64,000 nucleotides of DNA from Pseudomonas sp. BN102. Its GTDB lineage: Bacteria; Pseudomonadota; Gammaproteobacteria; Pseudomonadales; Pseudomonadaceae. Both the position numbers and the translations under genes were made by a program. The DNA lies in NCBI RefSeq assembly GCF_029871245.1, contig NZ_SSON01000072.1:1-64000 (forward strand), written 5' to 3'. Under the pieces are notes generated by a model. It ran no database searches. It saw only the letters and a list, made by a program, of their open reading frames with translations, and was not told the origin of the DNA. Below, piece by piece: positions 45,927 through 54,806 of this stretch. Each line of letters opens with the position of its first letter. Within the stretch, counting starts at the first letter, position 1.

Positions 45927-46502
45927 ATGCCCCGCTCGCCCAGCGCCCAGCAGATACTCGATTGCGCCCTGAACCTCGCCGATACCTGCGGCTGGGAAAG
46001 GCTGCACCTGTTCGAGGTGGCCAAGGAACTCGGCGTCGATCTCGACGCCATCGCCAAGCACTACAAGCAGAAGGACGACTTGGTGGAAGCCTGGTTCGAC
46101 CGTGCCGACCAGGCCATGCTGGCCCGTGGCCGGGGCGGCGACCTGGAAGCCCTGAGCGCCGAGAAACGCCTGGAGGAACTGCTGATGGCCTGGCTCGCCG
46201 GCCTGTCGGCACACCGCTCGGTAACCGGGCAGATGCTGCTCTACAAGCTGGAGCCCGGCCATTTCCACCTGCAGGTGCTGGGCCTGTTGCGGGTCAGCCG
46301 CACCGTGCAGTGGTGGCGCGAGGCGGCGCAGCGGGAAACCCTGCACCTGCGCCGCATCGCCGAAGAAAGCCTGCTCACCGGCGCCTACCTGCGTACCTTC
46401 ATCCACTGGCTGCGCCACCCGATGGAAGACGAGGCCGACCTGCGTGCCGTGCTGCGCCAGCAGTTGCGTTGCGGGCCGCTGGTATTCCTGCTGCGCAGAT
46501 GA
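45927..46502 (+). CDS. TetR-family regulator
   Basis: A 191-aa protein with a TetR-like N-terminal HTH (SAQQILDCALNLADTCGWER, VAKELGVDLDAIAKHYKQKDDLVEAWFDRAD) and a helical C-terminal domain of no recognised ligand class. GGAGG sits 7 bp before the chosen ATG; an ATG 30 bp upstream is in frame but has no such site. No obvious target adjoins it. Confidence 0.85.
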   Translation: MPRSPSAQQILDCALNLADTCGWERLHLFEVAKELGVDLDAIAKHYKQKDDLVEAWFDRADQAMLARGRGGDLEALSAEKRLEELLMAWLAGLSAHRSVTGQMLLYKLEPGHFHLQVLGLLRVSRTVQWWREAAQRETLHLRRIAEESLLTGAYLRTFIHWLRHPMEDEADLRAVLRQQLRCGPLVFLLRR

Positions 46503-46626
46503 ACGGCATGCTCGGATAAGGCCGGCGGACCTGTCCGACAAAATCCCGAAACACTCTCCCCCTAGCTATAGTCGGCGCGACTGTGCAGCATGGCGCGCGT
46601 AGATTCATAACCAAGAGAAGCCTCTG

Positions 46627-47478
46627 ATGCGCCGATTCCTCAGTATTGCCCTGGCCCTCTGCGTCGGCCTGACGCTCAGCCTGGATGTCAACGCCGCCAA
46701 GCGTATGGGCGGCGGCAAGTCCTTTGGCTCCGCGCCGACCCACCAGACCCGCCAGGCTGCCCCCGCCCAGCAAACTCCGAACACCGCCGCCCCTGCCACC
46801 GCCGGCAAACCGGCCGCCGCAAGCGGCGCCTCCCGTTGGCTCGGCCCGCTGGCCGGTATCGCCGCCGGTGGCCTGCTCGCCTCCATGTTCATGGGCGACG
46901 GCTTCGACGGCATGCAGATCTTCGACTTCCTGATCATCGGCCTGATCGCCTTCCTGATCTTCCGCTTCCTGGCCGCACGCAAGCGCGCCCAGCACCAGGG
47001 CCAGCCGGCCGTGGCCGGCCACGCGCCCTTCCAGCGTGAAATGCCGCAGCAGCAGGCGCCGATCTTCGGCAGTGCCGCTCCGGCGGCAGTCCAGCCGGCC
47101 ATCAATGCCCCGAGCTGGTTCAACGAGCAGCGCTTCATCGAAGCCGGCCGCGAGCACTTCATGGCCCTGCAGCAGCACTGGGATGCGGCCGAGATGGACA
47201 AGATCGCCGAGTTCGTCACCCCGCAGATGCTCAGCTTCCTCAAGGAAGAACGCGCCAGCCTGGGCGATGCCTACCAGTCCACCTACATCGACAACCTGCA
47301 GGTGCAGCTGGACGGCATCGACGAACTGGCCGACAAGACAGTCGCCACCCTGACCTTCAACGGCGTTTCCAAGTCCTCGCGCTTCGACCAGGGCGAGGCG
47401 TTCAGCGAAAGCTGGCGCATGGAGCGCGTGCATGGCGACAACCAGCCCTGGCTGGTGGCGGGCATCCGTCAGAACTGA
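46627..47478 (+). CDS. Tim44-domain membrane protein
   Basis: A 283-aa protein. Signal-like N-terminus (MRRFLSIALALCVGLTLSLDVNA), a Gly/Ala/Pro/Gln-rich stretch with KRMGGGKSFG, a hydrophobic pair near residues 75-117 (WLGPLAGIAAGGLLASMF, IFDFLIIGLIAFLIFRFL), and a C-terminal Tim44-like NTF2 fold (about 150-283). Tim44-domain proteins are common in Proteobacteria. The fold is shared with the mitochondrial import factor, but the bacterial role is unclear. Ends at a terminator. Confidence 0.88.
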   Translation: MRRFLSIALALCVGLTLSLDVNAAKRMGGGKSFGSAPTHQTRQAAPAQQTPNTAAPATAGKPAAASGASRWLGPLAGIAAGGLLASMFMGDGFDGMQIFDFLIIGLIAFLIFRFLAARKRAQHQGQPAVAGHAPFQREMPQQQAPIFGSAAPAAVQPAINAPSWFNEQRFIEAGREHFMALQQHWDAAEMDKIAEFVTPQMLSFLKEERASLGDAYQSTYIDNLQVQLDGIDELADKTVATLTFNGVSKSSRFDQGEAFSESWRMERVHGDNQPWLVAGIRQN

Positions 47479-47492
47479 TCGACCCCGTAATG

Positions 47493-47520
47493 AAAAACCC
47501 CGGGCTTGCCCGGGGTTTTT
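47493..47520. terminator. Bidirectional rho-independent terminator
   Basis: AAAAACCCCGGGC (from 47493) pairs with GCCCGGGGTTTTT (to 47520), with A- and T-runs on both sides. It serves the Tim44-domain gene and, on the other strand, could stop the YbaK-type gene. Confidence 0.93.
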
Positions 47521-47613
47521 CATTGGCGCCGACCGCCACCCCGCCGCCAGCGGCGGCGGGCGATGGAACGGCGGAACCAGAAGGGTGGCGGCTGCGGCAG
47601 CCGCGCGGGCCCC

Positions 47614-48078
47614 TTAGTGGCAGAGCTCGCAGACTTCGGCATCGGGCACCAGCTTGAGGTATTGGTCCATGCGCATGTGCACCAGGTTCTCGTGGTCCCC
47701 GGCTTCCAGGTAGATATCCCGCTGCCGCGTCAGCTGCGGGTCGACCAGCATCTTCATTCCGTAGGACTGGCCCAGCGCCGGCAGCGCGCCGAGTTCACAG
47801 TCTTTGAACAGGCCGGCGAGGGTCGCTTCGTTGGTGAGCTGCCAGTCCTTGGCATCCTTGCGCACCTTGCCCACATCCAGGTGGCGGCTGGCGGGCACCA
47901 CCGCCATGAGGAAATGGCCTTCGCGGTCATCGAGTATCACCGGCTTGGCCAGGCGTTCCGCCGACACGTTGGCCACCCGCGCAGCCTCCAGGCTGGTGGC
48001 CGAGTGCGGGTGCGGGACCAGGTCGTACTGGGCATGCGCGCTTTCCAGACTGCGCTGCAGGGTTGCTGCCATTCTCAT
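47614..48078 (-). CDS. YbaK/ProX-type aminoacyl-tRNA deacylase domain protein
   Basis: A 154-aa single-domain protein of the YbaK/prolyl-tRNA editing family, which hydrolyses mischarged tRNAs. Visible are AARVANVSAERLAKPVILDD, the core MAVVPASRHLDVGKVRK and GALPALGQSYGMKMLVDP. The C-terminal CELCH could bind a metal and is unusual. GGGAGG lies 6 bp before the first of two in-frame ATGs. The exact tRNA substrate is unknown. Confidence 0.85.
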   Translation of the reverse strand: MRMAATLQRSLESAHAQYDLVPHPHSATSLEAARVANVSAERLAKPVILDDREGHFLMAVVPASRHLDVGKVRKDAKDWQLTNEATLAGLFKDCELGALPALGQSYGMKMLVDPQLTRQRDIYLEAGDHENLVHMRMDQYLKLVPDAEVCELCH

Positions 48079-48323
48079 GATGCACCTCCCAAGGAGTGCG
48101 TGATTTCGGACTGCTCTGAGCAGAAACGTCAGTGCTCAAAGTTTAGACAGCGCAAAGGGTCCGGGCTGAAGCACTTGGTGCTGAAAAAGCGCCGCCACTG
48201 CCAGGACGGGCTTAAGCCAGGGCAGTCTGGGCCCCGCTCTTGCCCGCGCATCTACCCATGCTTTTTTCTTCCCGCCTCAGGCTACTGTATAAAGCGCATC
48301 CCAATGCATGAGGGCCTGCCGCC

Positions 48324-48731
48324 ATGGAAGAAGTCATCGAACAGCTGCGCGAACTCAACGAACCGGTGCCGGTTCCCTTGGAGCTGCCCGACGAGGAGCT
48401 GCTGGTGGAGATCGAAGAGCAGCTGCTGATCAACCTGCCCTTCGAGCTGCGCGAGTTCCTGCTCAAGGTCAGCGACGTGGTGTATGGCCGCCTGGAGCCG
48501 GTGACCGTCACCGACCCGCAGTCCCATACCTACCTGCCGGAAGTCGCCGCCGTCGCCTGGGATCTGGGTGTGCCGCGCGACCTGGTGCCGCTCTGCCAGG
48601 ACGGCCGCGACTACTACCTGGTGGATGGCGAAGGCGAAGTGCTGCTCTGGTCCGGCGACGAGGAAGAGCTCACCGACGAAAGCTGGGACTCGGTCTGGCA
48701 CTGGGCACGGGACGTCTGGCTGACCAGCTGA
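48324..48731 (+). CDS. SMI1/KNR4-family protein
   Basis: A 135-aa acidic protein of the SMI1/KNR4 (SUKH) fold: LPDEELLVEIEEQLLINLPFELREFL, then DYYLVDGEGEVLLWSGDEEE and the Trp-rich end WDSVWHWARDVWLTS. In many bacteria such proteins are immunity proteins for contact-dependent or polymorphic toxins, but no toxin gene is nearby and this form is widespread as a single housekeeping-like copy. The ribosome site is weak. Confidence 0.82.
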   Translation: MEEVIEQLRELNEPVPVPLELPDEELLVEIEEQLLINLPFELREFLLKVSDVVYGRLEPVTVTDPQSHTYLPEVAAVAWDLGVPRDLVPLCQDGRDYYLVDGEGEVLLWSGDEEELTDESWDSVWHWARDVWLTS

Positions 48732-48772
48732 ACCCCATTGAACCCGGGAGGCGAGAGCAACGTCGTTGCCCG

Positions 48773-48851
48773 GTAGGGTACGCCATGCGCACCAGCGATT
48801 GAACACCGCGCCAGAGCCGATTCCGCAGGCGGTGCGCGCAGCGTACCCTAC
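48773..48851. repeat. Inverted repeat with GTAGGGTACGCCATGCGCACC arms
   Basis: GTAGGGTACGC...GCGCACC (from 48773) pairs with GGTGCGCGCAGCGTACCCTAC (to 48851). It lies between convergent genes. The sequence differs from the other families in the window. Confidence 0.85.
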
Positions 48852-48873
48852 GGCGTGCGTCTCGCGTCGTCCC

Positions 48874-50634
48874 TCAGCGGTGATCATCCTGGCCCTGCTC
48901 CAGGGTCTCCATCAGGGCGATCTGCATTCGCGAATGCACGCGGATCAGCCAGCGCCAGAGCAATGCGCTGACGCCCGCCGCCAGCAGGGCGATGAGCACC
49001 AGCAGTTCCAGCGTGGGCAGGATGCTCGCCGACAGCGCCATCAGCAGTAGCATGATGCCCAGCAGCGAGAGCAGCGGGATCACCTCGGCTATCACCTTGC
49101 GCACCCGCTCGGTGTGGCGCCCGGCTTTGTCCGGGCTCACGCCCATCTCCGCCAGCAGCATGGACAGGGCCTTGAGCTTGCGGTAGGCAGCGATCAGGAA
49201 GGGCAGCGAAAGCAGCAGCGCGCCACCCCAGATCAGTGCCTTCTGCAGGTTGGGCGAAGCCACCCAGTCGCTCAGGTAACCGGCCAGGGTGCCGGCGAAA
49301 TAGGCGCTGCCAAGGAAGATCGCCACCACCAGTGCCAGGTTCACCAGCACCTGCAGCAGGATCTTGCGGATCATCTTCGCCAGTACCGCGCTCTGGCCCT
49401 GGGGCTGGATGCTGCGCAGCCACTCGCCGTAGAGGCCGAACACACGCGACAACGGACGCGGCATCGCCTGTGCCAGCGTGATGGAAAGTGGGTCGGCGGC
49501 GCGGATCAGGTAGGGCGTCAGCAGGGTGGTGATGGCCGATACGGCGACTGCCACCGGATAGAGGAAGTCGCTGGTGACCTGCAGGGTGATGCCCAAGGCG
49601 GCGATGATGAAAGAGAACTCGCCGATCTGCGACAGGCCCATGCCGACCCGCAGCGAGGTGCGGCCGTCATTGCCGGCGATGAAGGCGCCGAGGCCGCAGG
49701 AAACCATCTTGCCCAGCACCACCGCGACCGTGATGACCGCGATCGGCCAGGCGTATTCCACCAGCACCTTGGGGTCGATCAACAGGCCGATGGCGACGAA
49801 GAAGATCGCGCTGAACATGTCGCGCACCGGCTCGATCAGCCGCTCGATCTGCACCAATTGGCGCGACTCGGCCATGATCGCGCCGATCAGGAAGGCCCCC
49901 AGCACCATGCTGTACTCCAGCTTCACCACCAGCAGGCAGAAGCCGAAGCACAGGCCGAGCACGGTCACCAGCAGCATCTCGTTGCTCTCGAACCTGGCCA
50001 CGTAGGCCAGCAGGCGCGGCACCAGCAGGATGCCGACGACCAGGGCGACGATCATGAACAGGCTGAGCTTGCCCACGGTGGCGAACACTTCGCCGGTCTC
50101 CACCGAACCGCTCACGGCGATGCCCGACAGCAGCGCGATGATGCCGATGCCGAGGATGTCCTCGACTATCAGCACGCCGAAGATCAGTTGGGCGAAGCGC
50201 TCGTTCTTCATCTTCAGGTCGCCGAGCGCCTTGACGATGATGGTGGTGGAAGAAATCGCCAAGATCGCACCGAGGAACAGCGAATCCATGGTGCTCCAGC
50301 CGAAGTAGCTGCCAATCTCGTAGCCGATCCAGATCATCAGGATGATTTCCAGGAAGGCGGCAATGAAAGCGGTGGCCCCGACCCGGAACAGCTTGGCCAG
50401 GCTGAACTCGAGCCCCAGGCAGAACATCAGGAAGATCACCCCCAGCTCGGCGAGGATCTTGATGGTTTCCTCGTCGTGGATCAGCTCGAAGGGCGGCGTG
50501 TGCGGACCGATGATGAAGCCGGCGACTATGTAGCCCAGCACCACCGGCTGTTTAAAGCGGTGGAAAAGGATGGTCACCATGCCCGCGACCAGCATGATCA
50601 CGGCGAGATCCTGGATGAAAGCGATGGCATGCAT
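48874..50634 (-). CDS. CPA2-family monovalent cation:proton antiporter
   Basis: A 586-aa inner-membrane protein with about 12 N-terminal spans of the Na+/H+ exchanger fold (residues 1-385). Key segments: ELGVIFLMFCLGLEFSL, AISSTTIIVKALGDL, GVLIVEDILGIGIIAL with the conserved Asp, and SQIGEFSFIIAALG. The C-terminal part (400-586) has three or four more hydrophobic segments but no TrkA-N nucleotide-binding domain, unlike KefB/KefC. Probably exports K+ or Na+ in exchange for H+. AAGGAG precedes the ATG. Confidence 0.88.
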   Translation of the reverse strand: MHAIAFIQDLAVIMLVAGMVTILFHRFKQPVVLGYIVAGFIIGPHTPPFELIHDEETIKILAELGVIFLMFCLGLEFSLAKLFRVGATAFIAAFLEIILMIWIGYEIGSYFGWSTMDSLFLGAILAISSTTIIVKALGDLKMKNERFAQLIFGVLIVEDILGIGIIALLSGIAVSGSVETGEVFATVGKLSLFMIVALVVGILLVPRLLAYVARFESNEMLLVTVLGLCFGFCLLVVKLEYSMVLGAFLIGAIMAESRQLVQIERLIEPVRDMFSAIFFVAIGLLIDPKVLVEYAWPIAVITVAVVLGKMVSCGLGAFIAGNDGRTSLRVGMGLSQIGEFSFIIAALGITLQVTSDFLYPVAVAVSAITTLLTPYLIRAADPLSITLAQAMPRPLSRVFGLYGEWLRSIQPQGQSAVLAKMIRKILLQVLVNLALVVAIFLGSAYFAGTLAGYLSDWVASPNLQKALIWGGALLLSLPFLIAAYRKLKALSMLLAEMGVSPDKAGRHTERVRKVIAEVIPLLSLLGIMLLLMALSASILPTLELLVLIALLAAGVSALLWRWLIRVHSRMQIALMETLEQGQDDHR

Positions 50635-50807
50635 GGCGCGGACTCCTTTTCTGCAATGCGCGGCGCGGCGGGCCCGCGCGCGGGCTTCTCGCTCGGTTCC
50701 TGTGGAACCATGTAGGAAATAGGGAAGTTGAAGCTAAGAACTTTCGCAGGTTATCACTGCGCCTGGCAGCGCCAGACGGGCGCAACATACCGAAACATTT
50801 GCCGGCG

Positions 50808-50842
50808 GCCTGCAGCAGCGGGCACGGCTCGCTGCTGCAGGC
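50808..50842. terminator. Hairpin after the GntR gene
   Basis: GCCTGCAGCAGCG (50808-50820) pairs perfectly with CGCTGCTGCAGGC (50830-50842). No T-run is seen. It lies 12 bp beyond the GntR stop and probably marks the 3' end. Confidence 0.55.
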
Positions 50843-50854
50843 ACAGCGCCCCGC

Positions 50855-51520
50855 TCAGCCGCTGCTGCGGGCCTGGGCGAAGTCCAGTTCCAGGAGATTG
50901 AGGAGGAACTGGCCGAAGTAGCTCAGGTCCTGCTCGATGGCGAAGCGCGCGGCCTTGCCGTCACCGGCCAGCAGCGCCTTGAAGGCGTCCTCGTGGAAGT
51001 CGTTGAGACGCAAGGAGAGATCCGCCTCGGTAAACAGTCGGTTGAAGAAGGGGCCGACCTGTAGCCAGAGGGTCTCGATAGTGCGCAGCAGGATGGGATT
51101 GCCGCAGGCACGGTAAAGGGTCAGGTGGAACAGGCTGTTATCGGTCAGGTAACCCTGGACGTCACGCTGCAGGATGGCGGCGTCCATGCGTTCCATGCAG
51201 CCGCGCAGGTCGTCCAGGTCAGCTGTGGATAACTTGCCCGCTGCCGCTTCCACCGCCATGCCTTCCAGCGCCATGCGCACCTGGAAGATCTGCTTGAAGC
51301 GCTCGCGGGTCATGGGCGGCACACGCACCGAGCGCTGCGGCTCGCCCTCCAGTGCGCCTTCGGCCACCAGGCGCTGCAAGGCGGCACGCACCGGCATCGG
51401 GCTGGTGCCCCAGGCGGCCGCGAGATCACGGATCTTCAAGCGCTCGCCGGGTTTGAACTGGCCTGCCAACAGGCCCTCGCGTAGTCGTAGGTAAAGCTGT
51501 TCCTGCAGGTTCTCGGCCAT
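50855..51520 (-). CDS. GntR-family regulator (FadR/FCD type)
   Basis: A 221-aa regulator: N-terminal GntR winged helix (LLAGQFKPGERLKIRDLAAAWGTSPMPVRAALQRLV) and a helical FCD domain that usually binds a carboxylic ligand through a metal (FHLTLYRACGN, RLNDFHEDAFKALLAGD). Start taken at MAENLQEQ; an ATG two codons upstream is also possible. Divergent from the aminotransferase gene, with two TGTGATCACA palindromes between, so it probably represses that operon until its substrate is present. Confidence 0.88.
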   Translation of the reverse strand: MAENLQEQLYLRLREGLLAGQFKPGERLKIRDLAAAWGTSPMPVRAALQRLVAEGALEGEPQRSVRVPPMTRERFKQIFQVRMALEGMAVEAAAGKLSTADLDDLRGCMERMDAAILQRDVQGYLTDNSLFHLTLYRACGNPILLRTIETLWLQVGPFFNRLFTEADLSLRLNDFHEDAFKALLAGDGKAARFAIEQDLSYFGQFLLNLLELDFAQARSSG

Positions 51521-51773
51521 GGGCATGTCACCGTGCAAGGGCCGGCGGCGCCGGCAGTTGGTTCAGGGTCAGGCTGCAGTTATGCATGGTTGGGTCGCCT
51601 TGTTCTCGAAAATATTGTCCGGGCTGGCGCCTACGCTTTCATGGGCGTGAGCGGCGGCGGAGTGTATCGCGGCGCCCGGCTCCGGTTCCGCTGTGCTTTC
51701 GGCTTACGCGGAGGGGCGCCACAGGCCCGTGCTGGACCAGCGGAACCGTTCCACCTGGCCACTCACTCGATCC

Positions 51774-51783
51774 TGTGATCACA
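51774..51783. promoter_or_regulatory. GntR-type operator, distal copy
   Basis: Perfect palindrome TGTGATCACA. Its centre is 63 bp (six helical turns) from the second copy at 51836-51847, which would place both on the same face of the DNA. Confidence 0.65.
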
Positions 51784-51826
51784 AATACGGTTCCAAGTTA
51801 ATTTTCAGCGGCTTTTTTCGCAAGCC

Positions 51827-51855
51827 TTGACAGAATTGTGATCACAAAACAGGAT
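51827..51855 (+). promoter_or_regulatory. Sigma-70 promoter with GntR-type operator in the spacer
   Basis: TTGACA (51827-51832), a 17-bp spacer and CAGGAT (51850-51855) form a good promoter for the aminotransferase gene. The perfect palindrome TTGTGATCACAA (51836-51847) fills most of the spacer, so a bound repressor would exclude RNA polymerase. Confidence 0.7.
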
Positions 51856-51884
51856 GTGCAAAAAAACGAACGAGGTGTTCAGAC

Positions 51885-53276
51885 ATGACTTCCAGTGGCA
51901 TCGCCGAAAGCGCCGTGGCAACCCTGGCCGCCCGCGAGCGCGAGCGCTTTGTGCAGCAGAATCCGAAGTCCATCGCCCTGGCCGAGCGCGCCCGCCATTC
52001 GCTATTCGGCGGCGTGCCCATGCACTGGATGAGCGACTGGTCCACGCCCAGCCCGCTGTTCGTGAACCGCGCCAAAGGCGCACGCTTCCATGACGTGGAC
52101 GGCCACGAATACGTGGACTTCTGCCTGGGCGACACCGGCAGCATGTTCGGCCACTCCCCCGAGCCCATCGCCCGCGCCATCGCCGAACAGGGCGCCAACG
52201 GCCTGACCACCATGCTTCCCGGCGAAGACGCCGTGGTCGCCGGCGAGCTGCTGGCCGAGCGTTTCGGCCTGCCCTACTGGCAGGTAGCGACCACCGCCAC
52301 CGACGCCAACCGTTTCGTGCTGCGCTGGGCCCGCGCCATCACCGGGCGCAAGGTGCTGCTGGTGTTCGACGGCTGCTACCACGGCACGGTGGACGACGTC
52401 ATGGTGCGCTACCGCGAAGGCCGCACCGTGCACCGCTCCGGCCTGATCGGCCAGGCCTACGACCTGACCCGCTACAGCCGCTCGGTCCCCTTCAACGACC
52501 TCGCCGCGCTGGAAGCGGCCCTGGCCCAGGGCGACGTCGCCGCAGTGCTTTGCGAGCCGGCGATGACCAATATCGGCATGGTCCTGCCCGAGCCCGGCTA
52601 CATGGAGCGCCTGCGCGAACTGACCCGCAAGCACGGTAGCCTGCTGATCATCGACGAGACCCACACCATCTCCACCGGCCCCGGCGGCTGCACCCGCAGC
52701 TGGAACCTGGAACCGGACTTCATCACCCTCGGCAAGCCCATCGCCGGCGGCGTACCCTGCTCGGTCTACGGCTGCAGCGCGGAAATGGCCCAGGCCATGC
52801 AAAGCGTCCGCCGCCATGCCAGCGAGAACAGCCATGGCCACGGCCACAGCGGCATGGGCACCACCCTCTCGGCAAACGCTCTGGCCATGCATTGCATGCG
52901 CGCCCACCTGGAGTCGGTGATGACCGAGGCCGCCTACGCCCACATGCTGCCGCTGGCCACACGCCTGGCCGATGGCTTCCGCGGACTTATCCACAAGCAC
53001 CGCCTGAACTGGTCGGTGACCGAGCTGGGCGCACGCTGCGAATTCCAGTTCTGCGCCACGCCGCCGAAGACTGGCGCCGAGGCCGAGGCGGCCTTCCACG
53101 ACAGCCTGCAGATGGCCCTGCACCTCTACCTGATCAACCGCGGCATCCTGATCACCCCGTTCCACAACATGACCCTGTGCTGCCCGGACACCTCGGCGGC
53201 CGACGTCGACCGTCTGATCGCGACCCTCGACGACGCCCTCACCGAGCTGCTGGCCATCCCCGGCGCTCGTCAATGA
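51885..53276 (+). CDS. Class III (omega) aminotransferase, glutamate-1-semialdehyde-aminotransferase-like
   Basis: A 463-aa PLP enzyme: DVDGHEYVDFCLGDTGSMFGH near the N-terminus, VFDGCYHGTVDDVMV, the Asp of LLIIDETHTIST, and the PLP lysine in FITLGKPIAGGVPC. The true hemL product has a different context, so this is a catabolic relative. With the glutamine-synthetase-like gene at 53390 and the FCD regulator it suggests use of an amine, polyamine or beta-amino acid. Same order as the PA5523-PA5522 pair of P. aeruginosa, as I recall. Confidence 0.9.
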   Translation: MTSSGIAESAVATLAARERERFVQQNPKSIALAERARHSLFGGVPMHWMSDWSTPSPLFVNRAKGARFHDVDGHEYVDFCLGDTGSMFGHSPEPIARAIAEQGANGLTTMLPGEDAVVAGELLAERFGLPYWQVATTATDANRFVLRWARAITGRKVLLVFDGCYHGTVDDVMVRYREGRTVHRSGLIGQAYDLTRYSRSVPFNDLAALEAALAQGDVAAVLCEPAMTNIGMVLPEPGYMERLRELTRKHGSLLIIDETHTISTGPGGCTRSWNLEPDFITLGKPIAGGVPCSVYGCSAEMAQAMQSVRRHASENSHGHGHSGMGTTLSANALAMHCMRAHLESVMTEAAYAHMLPLATRLADGFRGLIHKHRLNWSVTELGARCEFQFCATPPKTGAEAEAAFHDSLQMALHLYLINRGILITPFHNMTLCCPDTSAADVDRLIATLDDALTELLAIPGARQ

Positions 53277-53286
53277 CATATGACCT

Positions 53287-53339
53287 GTAGGAGCGAGCTT
53301 GCTCGCGAACCTTCGGGCTATTCGCGAGCAAGCGCCTAC
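53287..53339. repeat. REP-type palindrome, GTAGGAGCGAGC family, shortened right arm
   Basis: The left arm GTAGGAGCGAGCTTGCTCGCGAA (53287-53309) is complete. The right arm (53321-53339) lacks four bases of the usual GCTCGCTCCTAC end. It lies between two genes on the same strand and may lower expression of the second. Confidence 0.85.
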
Positions 53340-53389
53340 AGGGACGATGCCAACATTCCGCGCCGCAAAAGGCGGCCCAGAGGTTCACC

Positions 53390-54757
53390 ATGCGATTCGC
53401 CGATATCCAGGAAGCCCGTGACTTCCTCGAACACCACCCTGAGGTGCGCAGCCTCGAACTCTTCCTCATCGACGCCAACGGCGTGCCGCGCGGCAAGCTG
53501 CTGCACCGTGACGAGCTGCTGGCCATCTACGAGAACGGCCGGCCCCTGCCCAGCTCCATCCTCGCGCTGACCATCCAGGGCGAAGACGTGGAAGGCACCG
53601 GGCTGGTCTGGGAGGTGGCCGACGCCGACTGCTGGACCTATCCCCTGCCCGGCAGCCTGACCCTGCAACCCTGGCGCGCGACGCCCACCGGCCAGTTGCA
53701 GGTCAGCATGCACCCCAGCCAGGGCCTACCGGCCACCCCGGCCGACCCGCGTCACGCCCTGGTGCGGGTGATCGACCGCCTCAAGGCCGACGGCTTCCAC
53801 CCGGTGATGGCGGTGGAGCTGGAGTTCTACCTGCTGGACAAGCAGCGCGATGCCAGCGGCCGCCCGCAGCCGGCCCTGCAGATGAATGGCGTCCGCCCGG
53901 AAGCACCACAGGTCTACGGGGTCTATGAGCTGGAGCAGCTGCAACCCTTCCTCGACGACCTCTACGCCGCCTGCGAAGTCCAGGGCCTGCCGGTGCGCAC
54001 GGCGATCTCCGAGTACGCGCCGGGCCAGGTCGAGCTGACCCTGGAACACCGCTTCGACGCGCTCCAGGCGGTGGACGAAGGCGTGCGCTACAAGCGCCTG
54101 GTCAAGGGCGTGGCGAACCGGCACGGGCTGCAGGCCTGCTTCATGGCCAAGCCCTTCGGCGACCGCGCCGGCAGTGGACTGCACATGCACGTCAGCCTCG
54201 CCGACGCCGAGGGCAACAACCTGTACGCCAGCAAAGACCCCCACGGCACGCCGCTGCTGCGCCACTCCATCGGCGGCATGATGACTACCCTGCTGGATTC
54301 CCTCGCCATCTTCTGCCCCAACGCCAACTCCTTCCGCCGTTTCCAGGCCAACAGCTACGCGCCGCTGGCCAAGAGCTGGGGAGTGAACAACCGCACCGTG
54401 TCCTTCCGCGTGCCGGGCGGGCCGGCGAAAAGCCGGCACATCGAGCACCGCATCTGCGGCGCCGACGCCAACCCCTACCTGGCTGCCGCAGCGATACTCG
54501 CCGGCATCCACCACGGCATCCGCGAGCAGATCGACCCGGGCGTGCCTATCAGCGGCAACGGTTATGCACAGGCCAAGGAGTTTCTTCCCACCGACTGGCT
54601 CAGCGCCCTGCGCGCGCTGGAAGAGTCGACCTGGGCCCGCGACGCCCTCGGCGAGGATTTCCTCCGGGTGTTCCTGGCGATCAAGCAGGAGGAATACCGC
54701 CAGTTCATGGGCGAGGTGGGCGAGCAGGACTGGCGCTGGTACCTGACCCACGCCTGA
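53390..54757 (+). CDS. Glutamine-synthetase-family protein (gamma-glutamylpolyamine synthetase type)
   Basis: A 455-aa enzyme with the glutamine synthetase fold: a short N-terminal beta-grasp domain (LFLIDANGVPRGKLL), then AVELEFYLLD, EYAPGQVELTLEH, FMAKPFGDRAGSGLHMHVSL and NRTVSFRVPGGPAKSRHIEH. It resembles PuuA/PauA enzymes that couple glutamate to polyamines or other amines before catabolism, not housekeeping GlnA. Probably cotranscribed with the aminotransferase; a REP element lies in the 113-bp gap. Confidence 0.9.
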   Translation: MRFADIQEARDFLEHHPEVRSLELFLIDANGVPRGKLLHRDELLAIYENGRPLPSSILALTIQGEDVEGTGLVWEVADADCWTYPLPGSLTLQPWRATPTGQLQVSMHPSQGLPATPADPRHALVRVIDRLKADGFHPVMAVELEFYLLDKQRDASGRPQPALQMNGVRPEAPQVYGVYELEQLQPFLDDLYAACEVQGLPVRTAISEYAPGQVELTLEHRFDALQAVDEGVRYKRLVKGVANRHGLQACFMAKPFGDRAGSGLHMHVSLADAEGNNLYASKDPHGTPLLRHSIGGMMTTLLDSLAIFCPNANSFRRFQANSYAPLAKSWGVNNRTVSFRVPGGPAKSRHIEHRICGADANPYLAAAAILAGIHHGIREQIDPGVPISGNGYAQAKEFLPTDWLSALRALEESTWARDALGEDFLRVFLAIKQEEYRQFMGEVGEQDWRWYLTHA

Positions 54758-54806
54758 GGATCGGCTAGGCTCAGTGGCAAAGCCCCTCTCCCGCCAGGCC
54801 CTCCCG

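Noticed and set aside
48324-48731. SMI1/KNR4 protein as immunity to a nearby toxin
   Set aside because: No toxin, Rhs or CDI gene lies around it; the gene stands alone among housekeeping genes.
49114-50715. 533-codon plus-strand ORF opposite the antiporter gene
   Set aside because: Composition (His, Gln, Asp-rich with no motif) is that of a shadow frame; the antiporter on the minus strand has clear membrane spans and motifs.
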